Part shown: one piece after another, positions 11,504-23,136 of the stretch
Position numbering within the stretch: the stretch's first letter is position 1
How the letters are laid out: every line of letters starts with the position of its first letter
NCBI GenBank assembly: GCA_030686995.1
Contig: CM060709.1
Span: 122,294,373-122,358,372 of the forward strand
From: Artemisia argyi
Taxonomy: Eukaryota > Streptophyta > Magnoliopsida > Asterales > Asteraceae
Length of the DNA: 64,000 bases
Direction of reading: 5' to 3'
Notes under the pieces: model-generated
Database searches by the model: none
The model's input: only the letters and a program-made list of their open reading frames with translations
What the model was told of the DNA's origin: nothing
Position numbers and translations under genes: made by a program

Positions 11504-13724
11504 GAACTTGGAAGTTCCAAGAAGTTGGCCCGCATCCCAAAAAATTATCAGATTTCGTTATCTAAGTGACTGTGAAGATGAAAATGAAGTGAGTGTGAAA
11601 CCTGATGATGCTAGAAATTATGTTGAAAACTCAAAAGTAAGTGAAAGCTTATTGCTTATGAAGTTTTACTCGTCACGTGGGGTCGTGAGCCATTTGCTTT
11701 CTGGTAAAGAAGTTGATCTTCCCATGCAAGTCACTGATGAACAAATGGACATAATTTCATCTCGCAAAAGCTCATTCATAACTGGGCGATCAGGAACCGG
11801 AAAAACTACTGTTCTGACAACGAAGTTGTTCCAACACGAACAGAAATTTCGCATTGCTTCTGATGGGATTTATGAAGGAGAGAGCAGCCAGTTTAGGGGA
11901 GCTGAAGTTGTTAATGATCATCAAGATAGCAAAACTAGTGGTCTTCGCCAGCTTTTTGTGACCGTCAGCCCACACTTATGTTATGCTGTGAAACAAAATG
12001 TTTCCCACCTTACAAGGTGCGCAAATACTCATTTTTCGTCCCTTTTTCGCATCATTTATTGTCTTGTTCTGACTTTATCAATTTATGTCTTTTAACAGTA
12101 TTTCAAGTAACGGGAATTCATTAGCAGAGATCAATCTTGATGATACAGATGTCATTACATCAGAATTTAATGATATTCCAGACACATTAACTAACATCCC
12201 CGTAAAAAGTTACCCTCTCGTGATAACATTTCAAAAGTTTCTGATGATGCTGGATGGTACATTGGGGAATTCGTTCTTTAGTAGATTTCCTGAGGCGAGA
12301 GAAGGTTCTCATGGCAACATGATAAGTTCAAGATCTGTTGCATGGCAAACTTTCATAAGATTAAGGGAGGTTACATTTGACAGATTTTGTTCAGTTTATT
12401 GGCCCCACGTTAACTCAAATCTTACAAAGAAGCTTGATTGTTCCAGAGTTTTCACCGAAATTATTTCTCATATAAAAGGAGGCTTGCAAGCAGGGGAATG
12501 CAGTGATGGGAGATTAAGCTACGAGCGTTACTCTTTATTGGCCGAAAATCGTTCTTCCACTTTAACAAAAGAGAAAAGAGAGATTATTCACACACTTTTT
12601 CAAGCCTATGAAAAGATGAAGACTACGCGTGGAGAGTTCGATTTGGGAGATTTTGTAAATGACATTCATCGTAGGCTTAAAAATGGGAAATATGGAGGTG
12701 ATCAAATGGATTTTGTGTACATCGATGAAGTGCAAGATCTTAGTATGAGGCAAATTTCTCTTTTCAAATATATTTCCCAAAATGTTGATGAGGGCTTTAT
12801 ATTTGCGGGTGATACTGCACAAACAATTGCAAGAGGGATCGACTTTAGGTTTCAGGAAATACGATATCTGTTCTATAAGGAGTTCTTAAGCACTGGATCA
12901 TCTGGAAAACGAGAAAAAAGTCTTTTATCTGATATTTCTCAGTTAAAACAGAACTTTAGAACTCATGCTGGCGTGCTCGATTTAGCTCAGAGTGTCATTG
13001 ACATTTTATACTGTTACTTTGTTCACTCAGTTGACAATCTAGAGCCTGAAACTAGTCTTATTTCTGGAGAAGCTCCTGTTCTACTGGAATCTGGTAACGA
13101 CGAAAATGCAATTGTAACAATCTTTGGTGGCAGTGAAAGTAGTAGAGAAGTTGTGGGGTTTGGTGCTGAACAAGTCATATTGGTACGTGATGAACTTGCA
13201 AAGACTGAAATGTGTGAATACGTGATGAACTTGCAAAGGCTCTTGTTCTCACTGTACTGGAGTGTAAGGGACTTGAGTTTCACGTAAGTACCTTACTTAT
13301 ATTATGTTAAAAACTTTTGTCTCAAAAAGGTTATTGATTAACCTATTTTTATTATTATTCTTTTTTAAACTTTAGGACGTATTGTTGTACAACTTTTTTG
13401 GGACATCCCCTTTGAAAGACCAGTGGAGAGTAATATATGGATACATGAAGAAATATGATTGGCTCGATGAGAAACTTCCTCAATCTTTCCTGACATTCAC
13501 CGAGGCAAGACATGGTGTTTTATGTTCCGAACTGAAACAATTATATGTGGCTATGAACCAGGCAAAGGCTATGGATCTGTGAGAACAAAGAAGAGCTCTC
13601 AAAGCCAATGTTTGACTAATGGAAAATGAGGGGACTTGTTCAGACAAGAAAGTTGGATGATTCAGTGGCACAGGCTATGCGGGTTGTTAGCAGCCCTCAG
13701 GAGTGGCGGGAGCGTGGTAAAAAG
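11504..13724 (+). pseudogene. UvrD-like helicase module (exons 8-10), broken in its last motifs
   Basis: Exon 8 holds Walker A GRSGTGKTTVL. Exon 9 holds the Walker B motif FVYIDEVQDL and the family signature AGDTAQTIARGIDF, followed by QNFRTHAGVLDLA and FGAEQVILVRDE. After 13219 the frame is lost: the VLTVLECKGLEFH block (motif V region) is present only in a second frame. Exon 10 returns to frame with LLYNFFGTSPL, loses it again at motif VI (TRQRLWICEN is readable only in a shifted frame), and then meets TAA at 13617-13619 where a Tyr/Trp-rich DYWKM-type block is expected. The ATP-binding half is thus intact and the C-terminal RecA half is broken. Confidence 0.8.
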
Positions 13725-13846
13725 GTTATTATTATTATTATTATTATTTATTTTTTATTATTAATTTTTTAATATCTATTACTGCTGTAGTTTTCTTATG
13801 ATTTACTTTTATTACATTATTTGATATGTCCACCATATGTTTTCAG

Positions 13847-16800
13847 TTTTTTTATGAGAACTATTTTGTGATGGCCACAATGTGCTTTGAGAGAGCTGGA
13901 GACACGATATGGGAAAAACTGGCCAAAGCCTCTGGCCTGAGAGCATCTGCTGATCAAATGCGGGGAACAAATCATGAAGCTTTTAAAAGTTATGTTAGAG
14001 AAGCAGCAGGAATATTTGAGTCTATTGGGAAACTTGAGTCTGCAGCTTCATGTTATTGTGATTTGAGGGAGTACGAAAGAGCTGGTAAAACATAAATCCT
14101 TGTCTGTAGATGTTTGGATTTTGGCTTAAGGATATTTGGATTTTGGTTGTGTTTGATCTCACACGGGGCAAACAAAAGGAATTAACTAATAGGGGAATGG
14201 GTCAAATGGGTCATTTTAAAGGAATTAGTGAAAGTTGAACGGGTCAAATGGGTCAATTAAAAGGAATTAACTAAAAGGGGAACGGGTCAAATGGGTCAAA
14301 CTGTTTGACAATGGCCTAAGTTTGATTTTAAAACTATATAACATTCCATTATTTTTACTCAAAGATTTGGATCAGTTCTTTACAAATATTACTATTTGGA
14401 ATATTACCTGACTTTTAAGTTGAATTCTTCTGGTTGTGTAGGAAAATTTTATTTGTCCAAATGTGGAAAGATTGATGCAGCAGTGGAGTGTTTCACTCTA
14501 TCAGGCTGTTATAATGATGCAGCGGAAGCTTACGCCAAGGGAGATATGTTTTCAAACTGTCTTTCAGTGTGCATAAAAGGGAAACTTTTTGATAAAGGCA
14601 TGCAGTATATTGAATATTGGAAAGAACATGTTAATGTCAGAAGTAAGGAAATGCTAAATATTGAACAATAATTCTTAGAAAATGGTGCTCTCAATTACCA
14701 TCAGCATAAGGATCCTAAATCCATGATGAAATTTGTCAGAGCGTTTTGTTCTATGAAGTCTAAACGTGTATTCTTGAGGTCTTTAGGCCGCTTTTACGAC
14801 CTTTTATCATTGGAAGAAGAATCAGGTCATTTTCTTGAAGCTGCTGAGATGGCAAGGTCATTAGGTGATGTTATAAAAGAAGCTGATCTTTTGGAGAAAG
14901 CTGGACAGTTTAGGGAGGCAGCGGTTCTGGTACTTTGGTATGTACTTCTTAACTCATTATGGGGTAATGGAAACAAAGGTTGGCCACTGAAGAAGTTTCC
15001 TCAGAAGGAAGAACTTTGTAATAAAGTAAAGTCGCTTGCAAAACAGGATTCATACAAGTTCTATGATTTTGTTTGTAATGAGCTTAATGTACTCTCTGAT
15101 CAGCATAGTAGCTTGACTGAACTGAAAAAAGATTTAGACGCTTCCCAGAAAAACAAGAGCCTAAGGGGAGAAATTTTATCGATTAGGAAAATCTTGGATG
15201 CTCATTTTCGTCTAAGTTCTTCTAAGTACGAGTGGGAGGACGAGTTACTAGTTGATATAAATAAGCACTGTGAAGAGAAGATGTTTCAGAACCGGGTTTC
15301 TGTTAGAACCCTGGTTTATTATTGGAATTTGTGGAAGGAGAATGTTTGTGGAATTTTCCACAACGAAGACCGATACAAAGGTCATATTGATTTCATTTTT
15401 CTTTATTTTGGGGCGAGGAAACATCATGTAGATGGTTTAGTTTATCAGTTAGTATTCAAGGATGCTCATTGGATACGAAACAATAGTCGCAAGGGTATTC
15501 ATAGGGATGGGGAGTTTCTAACTATGGATGTTACGGAATTGGTTCCAGCTATTCGGTCTTATTGGGAGTCGGAATTACTTTCTGTGGGTATTAAGGTACT
15601 TGAAACTCTTGAAGGTCTCTACCAGTTAAAGTCAAACGGTTCGGCTTTTCACCGAGGCATATCTCTTCTTCACATTTATGACGTTTCCAACTTTCTGGAC
15701 AGCCGCAAGTATTTTGACCTCACTCCCCCTTTCGACAAGATGGTGAATAGTTCTATGAGAAAAGCCAGGGAAGATTATTTTGATCTTATGTTTCCGTTAG
15801 ACTGGCGAAAATCAATGTCTGAGGACTTGATTTTTTTAAGAACGACTGATCTTTCTGTCAACATGCTTGATGAGATTATTCTTCGAAATTTTGACCGCGG
15901 AAGTGACCTCGACTATTGGACAATCGGGAGGGTGATGATGACATCTCTTGGTTTCAGAACATCGGTAGCAGTTTACGAGATTTTGATTAAAAACCTTGAA
16001 TCGAAACCTATGTGGAAGTTATTTGTTGGAAAACTTAGGGATGCTGGGTTTAGAGAGGATCTTGTTCTTCCAGAATTTATGCTTGCTCTGAATGATGCTT
16101 TTAGAGTCGTCATGTTGGCTGTGTTCTTCATTTCACCAGACAGTTTCGTGCGTCTTTTAGAACGTCTTCTTTTTGTGGCATCTTGGTTATGTCAATCCTT
16201 TTACACTGCTAAGTCTTCCTTTGCTGGATGGTTTACACATCTTCACTCTACTGCTACCCCAACTAAATTGAGTCCAAAACCGGAATTTTTAAAGCGTCTC
16301 ATAAGCTTTTTTGTTAAAATAGTCCAAAAAATCCTCTACGGGAGAGAAAATACTTTCCTTTGGTGCACATTATCAAGCGATGATCGCTCATTTTATCATA
16401 AACTTTTAGCATTGAAGCTAGTTATGATGTTGGCTTTAGTTCTTCTGGAAGAACCGGATTACTCACAAGTACTACTTGATTTGCTAACGGGTAGCAGCAA
16501 TATTGCGGATTTGCTTCCAATGAAGTTTGTTTCTAGTCTTCTAAGGAGAAGGGAGGGCTGTTCTTTGAATTTAAATGCAGAAGTGGTTGCAGAAGCGTTT
16601 ATGAGTGTAAATGATCCTCTCGTGATTTTATGCCGGGGAGATTTGATTCCTAATACCTATGCTCCTTGTGCTATAATTGTGGACCTTAACAAATCTAAAG
16701 AGGAGATAATGCGCGTTTTGTTTCCAAGGAAGAATACACAGTGTGTCAACTCTTCTCACAGTGTTGATGTTGGGACAATTCTTGAGCCACCATCTCGGAT

Positions 16801-17335
16801 GAATACTAACCTTCACGTAAATCCAATAAATAAATGCAAAGGGGAAATGGAAATCAAAAGGAAAGCTCCCAAAGAAATATCTGAATCTACAAATGGGAAG
16901 GGAGATTGTCTGAGCTTATTTGCACGTGAATCTAAAATGAAGGTAAGTGCTCTGCGGTTCTTTTAGTTTTATCATCATTGCTTGAAACTATGACAGCTTC
17001 TAATTTATATGTCTTGTTTTCAGAAAGAAGAATTGATTAATATTATGGATGCATCAGCTCGTATCACTGGAAAAGATATAATACTTGAATCTGATCCAAG
17101 GTTAGATGGTTTCTTGAAGGGATATGTCAGCCAGGAACCCGAGGCTGCGCAAGTGGTAGTGTCAGAGTGCAGCAGCAGCACAACTGAAGTTGAACAAACA
17201 TGTGATGATGCACTCGTTGAAGTGGCTTTAGAAAGTCAAAGTGGTGAAGGTACCACTCTGGATGCTAAAAATAAGATTGCCAAGGGAAACAACAAGGGGA
17301 AGAAGGGTAAACACATCGAAGGTAAAAAGAAATGA
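13847..17335 (+). pseudogene. C-terminal helical-repeat region of the dual-helicase gene (exons 11-13)
   Basis: Exon 11 and the start of exon 12 encode repeated helical pairs with alternating Ala/Cys/Tyr patterns (CFERAGD, CYCDLREYERAG, LSKCGKIDAAVECF, AAEAYAKGD), which resemble TPR-like solenoid units. A TAA at 14669-14671 interrupts this part after NIEQ. The same frame then stays open through 16942 (FLENGALNYH directly follows the stop). Exon 13 ends in a Lys/Gly-rich tail (GNNKGKKGKH) and TGA at 17333-17335. The long uninterrupted stretch after the stop suggests a recent lesion. Confidence 0.75.
14180..14305. repeat. Minisatellite-like repeat in intron 11
   Basis: The unit GGGTCAAATGGGTCA with adjoining AAAGGAATTA occurs three times within about 125 bp of intron 14085-14441. 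The rest of that intron has no recognisable feature. Confidence 0.6.
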
Positions 17336-18515
17336 TGGGATAAATAGGATGGATTAGTAGTTATCAATAAATGATGGACGTTATCTTGTAGGTCGGAGAA
17401 TCATAGTGCTGCAAGCTTTTCGGTTAGCCTTTTGAGAACATTTCTAATTTCAATCTCATCAAAAACTCTAATTGGTTGTCTATTTTAAATCATATTTAAA
17501 AGATGTTTAAAATTTTCATCTCTTGCATTTATAAGCTGTTAAGTTTTTGTTAGATGTATCTTATGGATCACATTTATATGGTGAAAAAAAAAGAGCTTGT
17601 GTTAAATGTATTAGTTTCTTACTTTCTTATATACTCAATGCAAGAGAATATAGCGATCAACAACCAAAATGATGCTATTGGTGATGTGCTTTATCATATA
17701 TAAACACAGGATATGCATGTAGGATGATCAATAAACAGAATGAACAAGGAACAGATGATATAGAGGAATGAGAAGCAAATAGTTTTTATAACTACCTTAT
17801 TTACTTTGTATATGTTATATATATACGCGAGTGGACGCAATTGTGTCTCGTTTTTTTATATTGGTATCAATTGAGACAATGTGTTATATGTCAACATCGT
17901 TCGCTAACATTATTTTTATCTATCATCGATAATTTACAACAAATATGACTTAAATTGTCCATGCCTCATCTCACCCTCGTACATGAGTCCATGACAAATC
18001 AATGCCCATCACGTCTTATTAAGAAATAGTACCGGACCAAACAGGACGGTCTCTAATTAACCAAATTCTTGGTCTTTTAATTTTATAAAATCGATTTTAA
18101 TTGAGTTGTCTGCCCCGAATTGGCTGTATAGAATGATGCAAACCTTTTCATGAATTATCTGTGTATTGTAAATCTTAAGTGGTCTTCTAACATTGATAGT
18201 AGGAATTATCCCGTTCCTTGGTCAAAGACTTTGTTGGGTCTGGGTTCTTGCAGAAAACGAAAACGAAAACAGAAAAAATATATGCCTCACTTTTATGGCC
18301 TAGCATAGAATGATGCAAACTTTTAATCTGTTCGGTTTCTTGTATTTTATAAGCTACTCAGTTCATGTTAGTTTATTTGATGACAACCAATAAAATCTAA
18401 TTATATAATTCTAAGGAATACAAGTATGGGACAGAATAATGGTATTTTGCTAAGGTATGCAAATGAAAAAAAAGAATACATTAGTCAAAATATCGCTTTA
18501 TAATGTAACACGGAG
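17336..18515. other. Intergenic, 3' flank of the helicase gene
   Basis: AT-rich sequence with no ORF that I can support and no repeat ends that I recognise. It presumably includes the 3' UTR of the helicase gene; no unique polyadenylation signal can be chosen. Confidence 0.5.
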
Positions 18516-18519
18516 AAGG

Positions 18520-18697
18520 ATCCACTGTTAGATTACCCAGGGAACTCGAGCCTTTTTTGCTTTGATGAGCAAGGCCTAACTGGTATTCCAGTGGTTATTT
18601 CCGGACTTTCACCGGCTATCCCAAGATGTTTACCCAACGAGGATTGAACCATGGTCTTCAGACACTTTCTGGATTACCACTAGGCCACCTTGGTGAT
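18520..18697 (-). mobile_element. tRNA-derived SINE
   Basis: Read on the - strand from 18697, the sequence starts GGTGGCCTAGTGGTAATCC, with an A-box-like TGGCCTAGTGG. About 35 nt later comes the B box GGTTCAATCC, followed by GTTGGGTAAACATC and a body ending near the GGATCC at about 18520. The A/B box spacing is that of a tRNA-type pol III promoter, but no cloverleaf is possible over the whole head. A SINE therefore fits better than a tRNA gene. It lies just downstream of the LTO1 stop codon. Confidence 0.7.
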
Positions 18698-18722
18698 TGT
18701 TATCGCTTTATAATATGTCTCT

Positions 18723-19145
18723 TCAAAACTGTGTCTCATTCGGGTCTGCTGCATTTGGGTACCCGTTATACTCCAATTTCAAATTCAGTGTTGCACAAAT
18801 AGCCCGGAACTTCAACCTTAATGACCCCATAATATCCGTTACAGTCTCCTTTTCTGGCTCCATGATAGGATACTTAGACACCAACTCATCCATCTCCTTG
18901 ATTTTCTTTTGAACCCTGGTGGAGAAGCATGTTGGTTCAACTCGAATCACAGAGTTCCAGACATCGATGCAGCCTCTGTAAAACCCTAACTCTTCACCAG
19001 TTATGAACCCTGTTTTTAATCCAACTTCATGCCCATCATCTTTTCCAGAAGCAAAACCGGCTTCGTAGCCTTCTTGAAAGCCATCTTTCAAGTGGGTGTC
19101 TTCTAAATTTACTGACGCACCAAATATGTCATCCAGATGATCCAT
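18723..19145 (-). CDS. LTO1: LTO1 homolog (oral cancer-overexpressed protein 1-like, Yae1/Lto1 family)
   Basis: This is a 140-residue protein in one exon, starting at the ATG on the - strand at 19145 (MDHLDDIFG) and ending TGA at 18723. Residues 20-60 contain a clean deca-GX3 repeat: ten glycines at every fourth position from DGFQEG to FYRG. CIDVWNSVIRVEP and the C-terminal LRLKFRAICATLNLKLEYNGYP block follow, as in plant LTO1. In yeast and human, Lto1 with Yae1 recruits the cytosolic Fe-S assembly machinery to Rli1/ABCE1, a ribosome-recycling ATPase. The frame extends upstream to 19307, but the added residues look non-coding (poly-Lys from an A-run), so the internal Met is preferred. No lesions are seen. 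Whether it is the parental gene or a retrogene copy cannot be told here. Confidence 0.85.
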   Translation of the reverse strand: MDHLDDIFGASVNLEDTHLKDGFQEGYEAGFASGKDDGHEVGLKTGFITGEELGFYRGCIDVWNSVIRVEPTCFSTRVQKKIKEMDELVSKYPIMEPEKETVTDIMGSLRLKFRAICATLNLKLEYNGYPNAADPNETQF

Positions 19146-19309
19146 ACAGCCAACTAAATAAAAGAATGGGTTATTTTCTGATATCGTTTCCTTTTTTTTT
19201 GATAAACATTTCCATAATTTGTTTACTACTTCTTTAATCCTTGTCATTTTCATATTTTCTGTGCTTATACAAATAAATCCACCCTGATAGCAACTTGCAA
19301 CATACACAA

Positions 19310-19560
19310 GGTGGATGGTTGTAATGGTGGTAGGTGGTGGTGGATGGCGGTGGAGGTAACTGAGATGATGGTAGTGTTGGTGGTGGTAGTGTTAGTGAGT
19401 GAGGTTACAAGTTGTACCAAAAGAAAATGAGAGTGGGAAGAAGACGAGGGTAAAATAGTTATTTCGCAAGAATAACTGGATTTGACAACATATAACGGGA
19501 CATTGACCTAAGAATAACGGGTCAAGGGACCTCATTGATATAAAAAGCTTGAAGAATGGA
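19310..19560. other. GGT-rich low-complexity region upstream of LTO1
   Basis: Repeated GGTGGT / GATGGTAGT triplets run from about 19310 to 19400, just 5' of the LTO1 gene on its strand. This would lie in its promoter or 5' UTR. No specific motif is assigned. Confidence 0.45.
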
Positions 19561-19646
19561 CTCCTCCCACTTTATTTTATTTTATTTTTTTTGACAAGTT
19601 TAGAGATGAACGGTGTATTTTACTCATGTTTATATTTTTCTATTTT

Positions 19647-19649
<3 letters not shown>

Positions 19650-19697
<48 letters not shown>
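19650..19697. repeat. Long poly(A) tract
   Basis: An unbroken run of nearly 50 A residues. No SINE or LINE body is recognised beside it. Confidence 0.8.
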
Positions 19698-19699
<2 letters not shown>

Positions 19700-19700
<1 letters not shown>

Positions 19701-20900
19701 AAGCTAAACAGTAAGAAAGGTGCACATCATAGCCGCACAGGGTCTCAAAATATATATCCCGTTATATATTTGGGACCTCAAAATTCACTTCTAACAAAAA
19801 TTGTTACCGTTGTACAAACTTATGTTGTAAATATTTGCTAAAAGTTAAAATAGATCATCAAAACACTATGATTTTGGTTTTCATAGTCGGTATAATATAT
19901 TTTTTACCATCATATTTAGTTATCGTATAATTATCGTATAAGCTTTTGCACAGGGCCTCCGATCACTTAGCTACGGTGCACATACACACTTTTAAGTTTT
20001 AACATCTATTATTAACGTCTAAGAACAAGTTTCCACTAGATTGCAATTAAAAAAAAAAAAAAACCTTTGAAATCTAAAGGGTATCCATTACTTAGATCAA
20101 TTAAAATATAGTAAACGAATTATAACACAAGATAACTTTATAACATAAATCAGATCTTCAAATTACAAGCATATTGCGATAAAACAACCAAGATGCAAAT
20201 GATACATGAATCCACTAAAGATCTTGAAAAACATTAAAAATCATACCATACCTGACATCATATCGCCAACTAGGTTTGGAATTGAGGGTGTTTGTTCATA
20301 GAACGAGATAAGGAGATTCGGTTTTGTTAGGGCCCGTTTGGTTAGGGTTATTTAGCCATAAGGATTGGGCTCTAGGTAAAATAATACGTTTGGTTTGTGT
20401 ACTTGGGATTTAAATTTGGGGCTCACGAATAAGGGAATAGACAAATCCTTTGGTCTTTGCCTTAATTAGTCTGACACGCTTACTTTATTTGTTTTTTTAT
20501 TCTTCTTTCTCTTTTCTATTTTGTTTTATGCATTATCAATTTTTTATAATGTACAAATATGGTTCAAAAAGATACATTGGAGTTCCAACACTATCTTGTA
20601 AGTACTTTGAAACACAACTTTTACCTAAAGTACATTTTGTAAAATATTACAAAAATGTTTCTACGTTACAGATAGCATCATAGTAATATCATATTGATAT
20701 AAATTGGCGATGTTAGTAAATGTTTAGTGTGATGTTAGCTGACTAGTTCATATAACTCGTGGCGCCGCCGTCGCTGCACCGCCGACGGCACCATTGATGC
20801 GCCATCCGTCTCTCAGCCCATGAATCAACGAGAAGTTATTCACATTTTTTTTTAGTTAGTGGAACGTTGTAAAATGTCCCAAAATGACAAACCTTGATGA
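19700..20900. other. Intergenic AT-rich stretch with MITE remnants
   Basis: No gene is supported. A possible MITE end, GGGCCCGTTTGGTTAGG, lies at about 20330 without a visible partner. A GC-rich patch at 20757-20820 (GGCGCCGCCGTCGCTGC) resembles the reverse complement of the GC-rich end of the MITE at 21050-21755. Confidence 0.4.
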
Positions 20901-21049
20901 TTTGATTTGATTGGCTGAGCCCTCGTGGCAGGCAAAACTTTTCAGTTCTTCAAAGGGGTTAGTTCTTCACACCACTATTTTGTCTCTTTGGAGATTCACA
21001 AACAACGTCGTATTCTCCCATAAACGACCCCAAAAAAACTCTCTCCTAA

Positions 21050-21176
21050 GAGCATTGGGTATCGCCGTGGCACAAAAAGTGCTGCCACGTCAGCAAAAAT
21101 CTCTACGGCACCAGAAATCTCACGGCACCACATTTCAGGGGTATCTGTTCACACCAGAATTTCTGGTGCCGTCAGC

Positions 21177-21225
<49 letters not shown>

Positions 21226-21514
21226 CTTAAATTAAAATATACACAATATACACTAAAATAAACTTCATTAATGAAAAACAAAAACACACATTACACTAAA
21301 AAAAAAAACACACATTACATAAAAAAAAAACACACCAAAAACACAAACAAATCACAAATAATAGCCCATATATAATTTTTTGTTTTTATTTCTTCTTCCT
21401 CCCAAGACCCAAATAATAGCCCACATAATATAGCCCATGTATAATTTTTTTTTCTTCCTCCACCTTTTTTCTTCCTCAGTTCCTCCCACCTGCAAAACAA
21501 CTCCACGCCAAAAA

Positions 21515-21555
<41 letters not shown>

Positions 21556-21755
21556 CAAACACAAAAAATACTCAAACCCACTAATTTTCAACGTTAACAT
21601 TCAAGGAAAAAAGAAAAAGAAAAAAAAAATAGCTATGGCGCTGCGCGGTTGGGACGGCGCAAGAGATGATGGCGCCACCACCTATACGGTGCGCCGTCGG
21701 TTTTTTTGAGCTGGTGGTGACGGCGCTAGCGATGGCTCAGCCGTACCCCATGCTC
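21050..21755. mobile_element. PIF/Harbinger-like MITE (706 bp, TAA duplication)
   Basis: The terminal inverted repeats are GAGCATTGGGTA (left) and TACCCCATGCTC (right), with one mismatch. The trinucleotide TAA flanks both sides (21047-21049 and 21756-21758), as expected for PIF/Harbinger insertions. Inside are a poly(T) run (about 21179-21222), a poly(A) run (about 21518-21551) and GC-rich GGCGC repeats near the right end. No transposase is encoded; ORFs across the homopolymers are artefacts. Confidence 0.75.
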
Positions 21756-22135
21756 TAAGCAAACTCGAGTTTTCCTCATTCAAGTGTTTTTATAGTAGAA
21801 ATAGGATAATCACGTTAAATTGTGGAAAGCAATCCAAACAAGCTCTCCATAAGGTGTCTCTCCAAAATCATTTTGAGCCAAAAAGTATATTAATTACAAA
21901 ACTTCAAAACTGTTATAATAATCTTGGTGATTGACATAGGAATGATTATCAATATACGCTACTATGTTATAGACTAATATGATTAGTATCTTAATTAGTA
22001 ATAAGGGAAAATAAGCTGGTGATATAAGCAAATCAACTTCAATGTATGCAATTAGAAAATGCGAAACTTGTCTACTCTATATCTGGATACAGTATGCATT
22101 TGTCATTCAATTCTCAGCTCATTACTATTGGGACA

Positions 22136-23084
22136 CAGGGGCGGAGCTACGGAGGGGGCACGGTGGGCACGTGCCCCCTCTAAACTTTCCGGCGTAGTGT
22201 AATTGTATCATAGATTCTCGTGTTTTTCATCATTTTGCCCCCCCTACAAGTAACTTAAATGAAGTTAGTAAAGCTTGAAAGAATCGGAAGAACAAAGAAA
22301 TGGAAAAAAGATTGATCTTGCCTTGCTGGAAAAGTTCACATATGGTAGAAAAAGTAAACAAGAATGATAAGGAATGGAGAAGATGATGCTTTCTCTCTCT
22401 GCACGTGTGTACATAATATTTTTTTTGAAAATTGACTTTCTATTAACATGAAATCCTATTACAATGAAATCCTAATATTATTACAAAGAAATCCTGTTGC
22501 CAAGGTTCGAACCTTGGTCTTTACCCTGAAAGGCCGAAGCCTTACCAACTCTGCTAGGCAGAAGTTGGCACATAATAATTGATCTAACTTTTTTACTCCG
22601 TTTTATCATTCTTTCTTTATTACTACTACTATTTTCTTTTATCTTTTGAGTATTATTTGCCATTTCTTTTTGTCATTGGTGATAAAAATAGTAATTTCTT
22701 TTAACTTTTGAGTACTTTAATTAGGAGATTCGGTTATTTATAAATGGATGAGTATAAAAGTATATTAAGATTTTCTTAAAAAATTTATAAAATGTTTGAC
22801 ATAATTTTATTTGAAATGTTAGTCACGTATTTATATGATAACCACTATTAGTTATTAGTTAGAAACTTTAGTTCTATTTACTTGATATAAAGGTATTGTT
22901 TTCGTTTGTGTGCTAAATAAAGACAGTGTTTTTTCGTTTATAATATCCGGTCGGAGTATTATTTTTATCGTCTCACAATGTAAGATTTTCGGGTTGATTC
23001 GACTTGCTTAGTTTACTTATTGGTTTGGACAAAGGTTTGTTTTGGCGACACTCATGCACAAAATAGTTTCTTTTTTGGCTTGTC

Positions 23085-23136
<52 letters not shown>

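Larger units (their letters stand above)
5709..17335 (+). pseudogene. Dual-helicase gene (SEN1-like + UvrD-like, 'TPR and ankyrin repeat protein 1-like'), frame-broken
   Basis: Thirteen exons can be placed: 5709-5822, 8141-8661, 8748-9881, 9971-10298, 10390-10645, 10759-10975, 11061-11413, 11504-12016, 12099-13283, 13376-13724, 13847-14084, 14442-16942 and 17024-17335, about 2,670 codons in all. The order of parts is an N-terminal conserved region, a SEN1/UPF1-type SF1 helicase, a UvrD-like SF1 helicase, helical repeats, and a Lys-rich tail. This matches the plant family annotated as UvrD-like helicase / TRANK1-like; its role is poorly known and is probably nucleic-acid unwinding. Lesions are a frameshift near 8495, a frameshift near 13219-13238, a frameshift near 13550 in motif VI, a stop TAA at 13617, and a stop TAA at 14669. 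All introns keep plausible splice sites. The start is the ATG at 5709, because SWSIDDIFNEDLYK follows as in the family. Sequencing error could explain some lesions, but five make a recent pseudogene likely. Confidence 0.85.

Noticed and set aside
18723..19307. LTO1 start at the upstream ATG (194 aa)
   Set aside because: The extra N-terminus includes a Lys run from an A-run and does not resemble the family; the start at 19145 matches the usual MD-IF start.
21315..21709. ORFs with poly-Phe or poly-Lys in both strands
   Set aside because: Translations of poly(A)/poly(T) runs inside a MITE.
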